From contig JAITPT010000298.1 of the NCBI GenBank assembly GCA_031289285.1, positions 1 to 6,945 on the forward strand: 6,945 bases of DNA, written 5' to 3'. Under the pieces are notes generated by a model. The model was not told the DNA's origin, made no database searches, and was given only the letters and a program-made list of their open reading frames with translations. Of the stretch, positions 1-5,213 are shown piece after piece (positions within the stretch are counted from its first letter, which is position 1; each line of letters starts with the position of its first letter). The translations under genes and the position numbers were made by a program. Source of the DNA: Puniceicoccales bacterium (GTDB taxonomy: Bacteria > Verrucomicrobiota > Verrucomicrobiia > Opitutales > UBA953).

Positions 1-321
1 ATTATTCCGGGTTCGATGGCCGCGCCCGGCTTTGTCGTGCGCGGACGTGGCAACGCCGCTTCGCTCAACTCCGCTTCGCACGGCGCGGGACGGCGGATGA
101 GTCGCACACGTGCGTTCAAAGAGTTCACTTGGGAACAAACAAACGCCTTCTTAAAAGAGCGCGGTGTCGTGTTGATGTCGGCGGGTTTAGACGAGTCGCC
201 GATGTCGTATAAAGACATTCACGAAGTCATGGCCGCGCAAACGGACTTAGTAGAAGTGTTAGCCCGTTTCGACCCGCGCCTTGTAAAAATGGCCCCCGCC
301 GGCGAACGCCCAGAAGATTGA
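1..321 (+). CDS. rtcB: RNA-splicing ligase RtcB, C-terminal part (5' end outside window)
   Basis: RtcB joins RNA 2',3'-cyclic phosphate or 3'-phosphate ends to 5'-OH ends in a GTP- and Mn2+-dependent reaction, in tRNA splicing or RNA repair. Frame 1 is open from the first base (IIPGSMAAPGFVVRGRGN...), so the gene enters from the left; the ATG at 16 is internal, not the start. The diagnostic stretch is NSASHGAGRRMSR. The His of HGAGR (codon 79-81) matches the histidine that is guanylylated in known RtcB enzymes (H337 in E. coli, H404 in Pyrococcus horikoshii). The end, SPMSYKDIHEVMAAQTDLVEV, matches the family's C-terminal PMAYKDI-VMAAQ-DLVEV block, followed by about 20 residues with a PED end. 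Only about 106 residues of a roughly 400-480-residue protein are visible, so the Mn-binding N-terminal half cannot be judged. No intrinsic terminator follows; a G-rich tract starts four bases after the stop. Confidence 0.93.
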   Translation: MIPGSMAAPGFVVRGRGNAASLNSASHGAGRRMSRTRAFKEFTWEQTNAFLKERGVVLMSAGLDESPMSYKDIHEVMAAQTDLVEVLARFDPRLVKMAPAGERPED

Positions 322-324
322 GAC

Positions 325-364
325 GGGGCGGAGCAGGGGCGTAGTGGGGCGGGGCAGGGTGGGG
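325..364 (+). other. G-run tract, potential G-quadruplex
   Basis: Six runs of three or four G lie at 325-328, 336-339, 346-349, 351-354, 357-359 and 361-364. The last five are separated by loops of 6, 1, 2 and 1 bases, which satisfies the usual G3+N1-7 rule. The tract is on the sense strand and begins right after the rtcB stop, so it would be in the rtcB 3' untranslated RNA. Folding is inferred from the pattern only. Confidence 0.6.
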
Positions 365-371
365 ACGTGGG

Positions 372-575
372 AAATTTCTCACGCGAAGGCGCGAAGGCGC
401 GAAGAAAAAATACAGAGGACACAAAAGAGATAACGGAGCAGAAGCGGGCGCGGCGGTTTTTTAGCCACAAAAGAACACAAAAGAGCACAAAAGATTTTTA
501 CATGGGCAATTTTGGAGGATTTTTCTCTTTTTGAGCATTCTGTTTTTTTCTTTTGTGTTCTTTTGTGGCTAAAAA
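372..575 (+). repeat. Dispersed intergenic repeat, copy A
   Basis: About 204 bases that recur in the same orientation at 1911-2120 (copy B). The head is CTCACGCGAAGG followed by an 8-bp tandem unit GCGAAGGC at 383-404 (2.75 units). A purine-rich middle (GAAGAAAAAA, ACAGAGGACAC, AGAGATAA) follows, and the element ends in a large inverted repeat at 458-575. Together with the G tract before it, it accounts for most of the 345-base gene-free stretch 322-666. I see no ORF with coding character in it and no transposase, so it looks non-autonomous (REP/MITE-like) or structural. The family name is not known to me. Confidence 0.8.
458..575. repeat. 26-bp perfect inverted repeat (large hairpin) in copy A
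   Basis: The arms 458-483 and 550-575 are exact reverse complements over 26 bases and enclose 66 bases; the core arm is CCACAAAAGAACACAAAAG. The pair A484-T549 extends the stem by one. The left arm also begins a 10-bp tandem repeat, CACAAAAGAN, at 466-475, 476-485 and 486-495, whose third unit lies inside the loop. No T run follows the right arm on either strand, so it is not a classical intrinsic terminator, although it may still protect or end the rtcB transcript. Confidence 0.85.
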
Positions 576-666
576 TTCTCCACCTCCCCCTGCTCGCATT
601 CTGTTTTTTGAATGGAACTTTTGCCTGCGAGCGGGGTTTTGTTGGCGAACTTTTTTAATCACGTCT

Positions 667-1851
667 ATGTTTTTTTCATTCATTTCTGTTTCCTGCGCGA
701 AGCCTTTTCAACTCGCCGCGTTTGCGGCATTGGTATTTGGTGGCTCCTCCGCGCCAGCACTTTTTGCGAAGCCTGCTGCCGACATCGCGAAGCCCGCGAC
801 CGACGCATCTCCGACGGTTTCGCCTGTGGTTGTGCCGCCTTTGAAGGTGGCTAAGCAGGCCGCCACACTCGTCCCTGCTGGGGATTGGACGGCGCCCGCT
901 TCAGTCTTGGACTACGCTGCTACAAAGAAACTTGCGCAGGACGCAGAAGCCGCTGGCAAAATCGCCGAGGCACTTACCGCATGGGAGCGCGTCGTTGACC
1001 GCACGGTTTGCAGCGAAAAAAATCGCATCGAGGCACGTATCCGCATCAAAGAATTGCGCCCAAAGGTCGCTGTGAACACCGACCCAGCCAAGGCGAAAAA
1101 ATGGAAGGTGCTGGCACTTGTTTATGCGGAGTTGGATATGGAAGTCGTCGGGACGAACGGGAAAACGACGCGGTATCAGCAAAAGATGAACGCGAAGAAC
1201 TTTGAGACTATCGGCAAGGAACTCGCCGGATGGCGCGATTTGGCGTTTGAGTATTCCAGCGGTTTGGTGCTACTCGAAATCGAACCAGTGGTTATTCTTA
1301 AGCCAGTCAGGAAGCTAACAGATAGGCGTGGCGGGTTTGTATTGGATCCGTTTCTTGTGGCTGCCGATGTGCGAAAAGAGTTTGCAAAAAAGAAATATGA
1401 CACGGTGATTTCCTACGTTAAATATCGCAGTGAGAAAGGGAAGCTCAACGTGCCACGCCCGTCGTTTGTCGCTGCTACTATTTCACGAGCCAGAGATGTT
1501 GGCGGAGTCGGATACATCATGATTCCTTGGGGAGATAATTATCCTTTTGTTAAGCGTGGCGAACTGTGGGGCGAGATGGAATTGCATGAATGGCTGCATC
1601 AGATTGACCACGCAATTCAAGGCCCATACTCAAATCTCGCTTATCCAATGGGTGTCGCGCAAAACCCCGACATGGGCGGCAAAGATGCGGAGTATGTCCG
1701 CGCACGTGACGTTCGCACTTGGGCTTATTTTTATCGGCATATTATGACAGAGCACATCACTCGGCAGGTCTGGACAGAAGTCACTACAAGCCCGTTAAAA
1801 AAGAAGCCCGGTCTTATTCTCGGAAAAAAAGGGCGAAAGGAGCGGATATAG
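667..1851 (+). CDS. Putative exported zinc-metallopeptidase-like protein (HEWLH motif)
   Basis: I do not recognise a named family. From the ATG at 667 the protein has 394 residues. Residues 11-34 (AKPFQLAAFAALVFGG...ALFA) form a Sec-type signal with likely cleavage after ALFA; residues 35-75 are a Pro/Ala/Val-rich linker. Residues about 83-135 look like a TPR-type helical pair (AGKIAEALTAWERVVDRT...). The C-terminal half holds GEMELHEWLHQIDH, with HEWLH at 307-311, the HExxH zinc motif of gluzincin/zincin peptidases; E342 in GKDAEYVR is a candidate third ligand. The reading frame stays open upstream to a TTG at 553, but that lies inside the repeat hairpin and would put a non-signal leader first, so 667 is preferred. 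No Shine-Dalgarno is visible. GC is clearly lower than in the galM and gnd genes, and direct repeats flank the gene, which may mean transfer. Peptidase activity is inference from one motif. Confidence 0.7.
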   Translation: MFFSFISVSCAKPFQLAAFAALVFGGSSAPALFAKPAADIAKPATDASPTVSPVVVPPLKVAKQAATLVPAGDWTAPASVLDYAATKKLAQDAEAAGKIAEALTAWERVVDRTVCSEKNRIEARIRIKELRPKVAVNTDPAKAKKWKVLALVYAELDMEVVGTNGKTTRYQQKMNAKNFETIGKELAGWRDLAFEYSSGLVLLEIEPVVILKPVRKLTDRRGGFVLDPFLVAADVRKEFAKKKYDTVISYVKYRSEKGKLNVPRPSFVAATISRARDVGGVGYIMIPWGDNYPFVKRGELWGEMELHEWLHQIDHAIQGPYSNLAYPMGVAQNPDMGGKDAEYVRARDVRTWAYFYRHIMTEHITRQVWTEVTTSPLKKKPGLILGKKGRKERI

Positions 1852-1864
1852 AAAATAAGCAGGC

Positions 1865-1908
1865 GAGTTAAACATGAGTTAAACATGGGTTAAACATGGG
1901 TTAGACGA
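1865..1908 (+). repeat. 11-bp tandem repeat, four units
   Basis: Units are GAGTTAAACAT (1865-1875), GAGTTAAACAT (1876-1886), GGGTTAAACAT (1887-1897) and GGGTTAGACGA (1898-1908, degenerate). The array starts 14 bases after the stop of the metallopeptidase-like gene and ends just before repeat copy B. The unit length is close to one helical turn. Each junction makes a three-codon ATG-NNN-stop frame. Confidence 0.85.
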
Positions 1909-1910
1909 TT

Positions 1911-2120
1911 AAATATCTCACGCGAAGGCGCGAAGGCGCGAAGAAAAAACACAGAGGACACAGAAGAGATAAAGGAGAGGAAAGGAGCGGAAATGGGAGT
2001 GGCGGTTTTTCAGCCACAAAAGAACACAAAAGAGCACAAAAGATTTTTTTGAAAGGTAATTTTTTTTGCGTATTCTATTTTTTTCTCTTGTTATACTTTT
2101 GTGTTCATTTGTGGCTGAAA
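1911..2120 (+). repeat. Dispersed intergenic repeat, copy B
   Basis: Direct copy of 372-575. The first 22 bases of the GCGAAGGC tandem (1922-1943) are identical to copy A. The purine-rich middle keeps ACAGAGGACAC and AGAGATAA, with a ten-base length difference from copy A before the left arm. It ends in the same kind of inverted repeat. It is the largest part of the 517-base gene-free stretch 1852-2368, which also holds the 11-bp tandem, the ATCCTGTC repeat, the CCC-phased octamers and a trinucleotide-like run. No gene is visible in that stretch. Confidence 0.8.
2008..2120. repeat. 25-bp inverted repeat (large hairpin) in copy B
   Basis: The arms 2008-2032 and 2096-2120 pair over 25 bases with a single mismatch (A2021 against A2107) and enclose 63 bases. 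Compared with copy A, the T462-A571 pair is C2011-G2117 here, so both partners changed and pairing is kept. Confidence 0.85.
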
Positions 2121-2131
2121 TTACAAGACTA

Positions 2132-2195
2132 ACAGGATTGATTTTTAAGAAAGTTTTATTTTGCAAAGTCATCCTGTCCATCCTGTCATCCTGTC
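2132..2195. repeat. ATCCTGTC short repeats with an inverted partner
   Basis: ATCCTGTC occurs at 2171-2178, 2180-2187 and 2188-2195, and its reverse complement core ACAGGAT at 2132-2138. A single further CATCCTGTCAACCAC lies before ndk (about 3227-3241). This resembles ACAGGATT/ATCCTGT words that I recall as dispersed in Verrucomicrobia and Planctomycetes intergenic DNA; that comparison is from memory. Confidence 0.6.
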
Positions 2196-2224
2196 AAAAA
2201 AAGCGTTCTTGAGGTAAATTTCTT

Positions 2225-2273
2225 TTCCCAGCTTCCCAGCTTCCCAGCCTCCCAGTCTCCCTGCCTCCCCTGC
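2225..2273. repeat. 8-bp pyrimidine tandem repeat; potential G-quadruplex on the - strand
   Basis: Units TTCCCAGC at 2225-2232, 2233-2240 and 2241-2248, then CTCCCAGT, CTCCCTGC and CTCCCCTGC. The C runs start at 2227, 2235, 2243, 2251, 2259 and 2267, an exact 8-base period. On the - strand this gives six GGG runs with loops of 4 or 5 bases, which fits the G-quadruplex rule. Confidence 0.75.
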
Positions 2274-2280
2274 CTCCGTA

Positions 2281-2308
2281 TCTTCGCGCCTTCGCGTGAG
2301 ATTTCTTT
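2281..2308 (-). repeat. Inverted fragment of the copy A/B head
   Basis: Read on the - strand this is GAAATCTCACGCGAAGG and then CGCGAAGA, matching the start of copies A and B (AAATTTCTCACGCGAAGG at 372-389) but with one fewer 8-bp unit. With the head of copy B (1911-1943) it forms a widely spaced inverted pair around 1944-2280. Confidence 0.75.
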
Positions 2309-2311
2309 TCT

Positions 2312-2357
2312 GTCGCCGCCCATTGCGTCGCCGCCGTCGCTGCCGCCGCCGTCGCGC
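2312..2357. repeat. GCC/GTC trinucleotide-like low-complexity run
   Basis: An imperfect CCG/CGC/GTC run (TCGCCGCC, TCGCCGCCGTCGCTGCCG) just upstream of the DUF1080 gene. It is probably untranslated leader DNA, and no gene is supported in it. A similar short (CCG)n run lies at about 5146-5160, before gnd. Confidence 0.4.
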
Positions 2358-2395
2358 TTTTTTGGGGCTTGCAAGGGCGGTGGGTTTCCCGCTGG

Positions 2396-3166
2396 ATGCG
2401 CGGCGTGAAACTCTTCCCGCTACTCTCCCTCACCGTCGCCTGCGCTGTCGCGCCCATCGCGTCTGCCCTCGCCGACACCCCGTCTGCACCCGTCGCCGCT
2501 GCACCCGCTGCCGCTGCGCAAAATACGCTTTCTGCCGCCGAGACCGCTGCCGGTTGGAAACTCCTTTTTAACGGCAAAGACGCCTCCGGCTGGCGGAGCC
2601 TTTCCAAAAAAACGTTTCCCGCCAAAGGCTGGGAAATCAAAGGTGGCGTCCTGACCGTCCTCGCGAAAGGCAGAGGCGGCGACATCATCACCGAGGAAAA
2701 ATACTCGAGCTTCGAGCTGGTGTTGGACTTCCGTTTCGCGCCCGGCGCGAACAGCGGCATCAAGTATTTCATACAGGGCAAAGGCAAAAACGCTGGCGTC
2801 GCCCCCGAGTTTCAGGTGCTCGACGACCTCCGCCATCCCGACGCCAAATTGGGCAAAAACGGCAACCGCACCATCGGCTCCCTCTACGACCTCATCCCCG
2901 CCGACAAAAACAAACCGGCAGGCACGCCCGATGTCTGGCACAACGCCCGCATCGTCGTGCGCGGGGCACGTGTCGAGCACTGGCTCGACGGCATCAAGGT
3001 CGTCGAGTTTGACCGCCGCTCCGAGGCCTTCCGCGCCCTCGTGAAACAGAGCAAATACAAAAAGGTCGAGAACTTTGGCGAATGGGAAAACGGCCACATC
3101 TTGCTCCAAGACCACGGCGACCGCGTGTCTTACCGCAACATCAAGATTCGCGAAATCAAAGACTGA
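2396..3166 (+). CDS. Exported DUF1080 / 3-keto-disaccharide hydrolase family protein
   Basis: 256 residues from the ATG at 2396. Residues 1-26 are a signal peptide (MRGVKLFPLLSLTVACAVAP..., AxA-type cleavage after SALA); an Ala/Pro linker runs to about 50. The rest is one DUF1080 domain (concanavalin A-like sandwich, PF06439 by recall). Its blocks are LFNGKDASGW (57-66), WEIKGGVLTV (79-88), ITEEKYSSFEL with DFRFAPGANSGIKYF (98-125), PEFQVLDD...HPDA (137-150), SLYDLIP (162-168), WHNARIVVRGARVEHWLDG (181-199) and a closing GHILLQDHGDRVSYRNIKIR (233-252). This family is greatly expanded in Verrucomicrobia and Planctomycetes; some members hydrolyse 3-keto-glycosides, but the substrate here is unknown. 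An upstream TTG in frame at 2369 would put Arg/Trp residues before the signal and is less likely. ndk follows after 94 bases with no terminator between. Confidence 0.88.
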   Translation: MRGVKLFPLLSLTVACAVAPIASALADTPSAPVAAAPAAAAQNTLSAAETAAGWKLLFNGKDASGWRSLSKKTFPAKGWEIKGGVLTVLAKGRGGDIITEEKYSSFELVLDFRFAPGANSGIKYFIQGKGKNAGVAPEFQVLDDLRHPDAKLGKNGNRTIGSLYDLIPADKNKPAGTPDVWHNARIVVRGARVEHWLDGIKVVEFDRRSEAFRALVKQSKYKKVENFGEWENGHILLQDHGDRVSYRNIKIREIKD

Positions 3167-3260
3167 ACCACCCGCCAATCCGCCGCCAATCCGCCGCTAA
3201 CACCCGCCTGCCCGCGCACTGCCGACATCCTGTCAACCACATTTTTCACCGCCAAACCAC

Positions 3261-3677
3261 ATGGAAAAAACACTCATCATACTCAAACCTGATTGCATGG
3301 AAAAACGCCTCGCTGGTGCCGTGCTCGACCGCTTCCAGAAAGCTGGCTTCGACCTCGTCGCCGCCAAGCTCACGCGCCTGCCGCCCGCGCTGCTCGCCGA
3401 GCATTACGCGCACATCGCTGACCGCCCGTTTTTCCCTGCGCTCGCCGATTTCATGGGCAGCCGTCCGGTGCTCGTCGCTGTGCTGCAAGGCACAGGCGTC
3501 ATCGCAAAAGTGCGCGAACTGCTCGGCCCGACCGACTCCAAAAAAGCTCCTGTCGGCACGATTCGCGGCGACTTCGGCACCGATGTCAGTGTCAACATTT
3601 GCCACGCCTCGGACAGCCCCGAAAGTGCCGCCGCCGAAATCGCCCGCTTCTTCGCGCCCGACGAGGTTTTCGCCTGA
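3261..3677 (+). CDS. ndk: Nucleoside diphosphate kinase
   Basis: 138 residues, the normal length for bacterial Ndk. The enzyme moves the gamma phosphate of ATP to other (d)NDPs through a phosphohistidine intermediate, in the cytoplasm. Visible signatures are the N-terminal strand EKTLIILKPD with K9, RLAGAVLDRFQKAGFDLVAAK (helix after strand 1), the PFFPALADFMGS block, PVGTIRGDFG, and the active-site NICHASDSPESA with the catalytic histidine at H115. The Ser and Glu after it in SDSPES are the usual helper residues. All key positions look intact, so the enzyme should be active. The 94-base gap before it has no terminator and no Shine-Dalgarno (bases before the ATG are CCAAACCAC), so transcription from the DUF1080 gene through ndk is plausible. 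A + strand ORF in another frame at 3082-3732 is a shadow. Confidence 0.95.
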   Translation: MEKTLIILKPDCMEKRLAGAVLDRFQKAGFDLVAAKLTRLPPALLAEHYAHIADRPFFPALADFMGSRPVLVAVLQGTGVIAKVRELLGPTDSKKAPVGTIRGDFGTDVSVNICHASDSPESAAAEIARFFAPDEVFA

Positions 3678-3828
3678 CGCGCCCGCGCCGCCGCGCCGCA
3701 ATCCGCGCCGTCTCCCGCCGCCGTCTGCGTGAAAACTTTCTTGATTCGGCGGCGACATTTCTTTCCCTTCTTCGCCCGCGCAAACTGCGCGACACACAAT
3801 CTTTTTTTCCACCTACTTCCTGCCTACT

Positions 3829-5079
3829 ATGTTTCAAAAACGCTCCCCTCACGTCCTTAAACACGCCCGCCGCGCCGTCGCGCTTTTTGCCGCCGCCGCC
3901 TTGGTGCCCGCCGCCGCATCGCTCTGTCCGGCAGACGTCGCTGCGCCCGCCGCGCCTAAGACTTCCACTATGTCAACCACCGACACCACCTCCTCTACCG
4001 CCGCCAAGCCCGTCACAAAGCAGAGCTGGGGCAAACTCGCGGACGGTCGCGCCGTCTCGCTCTACACCCTCGACAACGGCAAAGGGCTGCGTGTGCGCGT
4101 CAGCGACTACGGCGCGCTCCTCGTCAGCATCGAGGTGCCCGACAAGACCGGCAAAATCGCCGATGTCGCCCTCGGCTACAACACGCTTGACGGCTACGTC
4201 AACGACACCGGCACCTACTTTGGCGCGGTCGTCGGGCGCGTCGCCAACCGCATCGCCAACGGCAAGTTTTCGCTCGGTGGCAAGACCTACACGCTCTTCA
4301 CCAACAACACTCCCGCCGACATCCCTTGCTCGCTCCACGGCGGCAAGGTCGGCTTCGACCGAGCGGTCTGGAACGCTGCGCCCGCCAGCGACGGCACACC
4401 CGCCATCGTTCTCAAATACCTCAGCAAAGACGGCGAGGAAGGCTACCCGGGCAACCTCAGCGTCACCGTCACCTACACGCTTCTTCCCGATAACACCCTG
4501 CGCGTGCGTTACGCGGCTGTTACCGACAAGGCGACGCCCGTGAACCTCAGCCAGCACAGCTACTTCAACCTCGCGGGCGAAGGCAACGGCACCATCCTCG
4601 AGCACAAGCTCACGCTCAACGCCCCGAAGCTCACGCCCGTCACCGCCGGCCTCATCCCCACTGGCGAGTTCCTGACCGTCAAAGACACGCCCTTCGACTT
4701 CACGACGCCGCGCACCATCGGCGAGCGCATCAACGACAAACACCAGCAGCTCGCGTTCGGTGCTGGCTACGACCACAACTGGGTGCTCGGCGGCGTCTCT
4801 GGCGGCGAGCCGCGTTTTGCCGCGGAGGTCTTCGAGGAAAAAAGCGGGCGCGTGTTGACGATTTCCACCACCGAGCCGGGCATTCAATTTTACAGCGGCA
4901 ACTTCCTCGACGGCACCATTCGCGGCAAAGCTGGCAACCCCTACGTCCGCCGCAGCGGCCTCGCTCTCGAGACGCAGCACTTCCCCGACAGCCCCAACCA
5001 AAAGAATTTTCCAAGCATCACACTCCAACCCGGCGAAACTTATTCCAGCATCACCGAATACAAGTTCTCCGTCCGCTAA
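3829..5079 (+). CDS. galM: Aldose 1-epimerase (mutarotase), probably exported
   Basis: 416 residues. It interconverts the alpha and beta anomers of aldoses such as glucose and galactose. The GalM core starts at about residue 65 (WGKLADGRAVSLYTL) and runs to the end. Catalytic landmarks are present: LHGGKVGFD with H170 (H96-type residue), NLSQHSYFNL with H243 (H170-type catalytic acid), and ALETQHFPDSPN with E381 (E304-type catalytic base). GVVGRVANRI-like (AVVGRVANRIANGKF) and GYDHNWVL blocks are also typical. The first 40 residues look like a signal peptide: basic MFQKRSPHVLKHARR, then hydrophobic AVALFAAAALVPAAA, so the protein should be periplasmic or outside. An in-frame ATG at 3970 (M48) would give a cytoplasmic enzyme; the well-formed signal favours 3829. 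There is no Shine-Dalgarno. The gene is followed by a strong terminator. The long antisense and +2-frame ORFs here are GC-driven shadows. Confidence 0.93.
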   Translation: MFQKRSPHVLKHARRAVALFAAAALVPAAASLCPADVAAPAAPKTSTMSTTDTTSSTAAKPVTKQSWGKLADGRAVSLYTLDNGKGLRVRVSDYGALLVSIEVPDKTGKIADVALGYNTLDGYVNDTGTYFGAVVGRVANRIANGKFSLGGKTYTLFTNNTPADIPCSLHGGKVGFDRAVWNAAPASDGTPAIVLKYLSKDGEEGYPGNLSVTVTYTLLPDNTLRVRYAAVTDKATPVNLSQHSYFNLAGEGNGTILEHKLTLNAPKLTPVTAGLIPTGEFLTVKDTPFDFTTPRTIGERINDKHQQLAFGAGYDHNWVLGGVSGGEPRFAAEVFEEKSGRVLTISTTEPGIQFYSGNFLDGTIRGKAGNPYVRRSGLALETQHFPDSPNQKNFPSITLQPGETYSSITEYKFSVR

Positions 5080-5094
5080 GAAAAAAACTTGCAC

Positions 5095-5130
5095 CGGCGC
5101 GTCTCTGCCATAGAGGCGCGCCGCTTTTTT
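5095..5130 (+). terminator. Rho-independent terminator after galM
   Basis: A 12-bp stem, 5095-5106 (CGGCGCGTCTCT) against 5112-5123 (AGAGGCGCGCCG), with one T-G wobble (5102/5116), a five-base GCCAT loop, and a run of six T at 5125-5130 after one C. It begins 15 bases after the galM stop and closes the DUF1080-ndk-galM group. The T run is on the + strand only, so it acts in that direction; gnd needs its own promoter within 5131-5213 or relies on read-through. Confidence 0.9.
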
Positions 5131-5213
5131 GGGCAAACAACTTTTGCCGCCGCCGCCGCCAACTTTTCCAATCAACCAACATCCACAAACCAAGCAAACA
5201 TCCGCTAATAACT

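Noticed and set aside
383..495. CRISPR array, suggested by the regular short repeats
   Set aside because: The units are 8-10 bp and contiguous, with no unique spacers of 25-40 bp and no cas genes.
458..575. Intrinsic terminator of rtcB
   Set aside because: The stem is A/T-rich with a 66-base loop and is followed by AAAAATTCTCC rather than a T run.
2194..2787. 197-codon - strand frame from the DUF1080 gene into the repeats
   Set aside because: Its C-terminal part translates the octamer and CGCGAAGG repeats, and no domain is visible.
2420..3178. 252-codon - strand frame over the DUF1080 gene
   Set aside because: Antisense shadow; its Val/Asp/Glu/Ala-rich sequence is typical of the reverse strand of a GC-rich gene.
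3599..4543. 314-codon + strand frame overlapping ndk and galM
   Set aside because: Arg/Pro/Ser/Thr-rich out-of-frame translation overlapping two well-supported genes.
3973..5193. 406-codon open frame on the - strand across galM
   Set aside because: It mirrors galM codon bias in GC-rich DNA and has no recognisable domain; galM itself has every catalytic block in the + frame. It also runs through the terminator.
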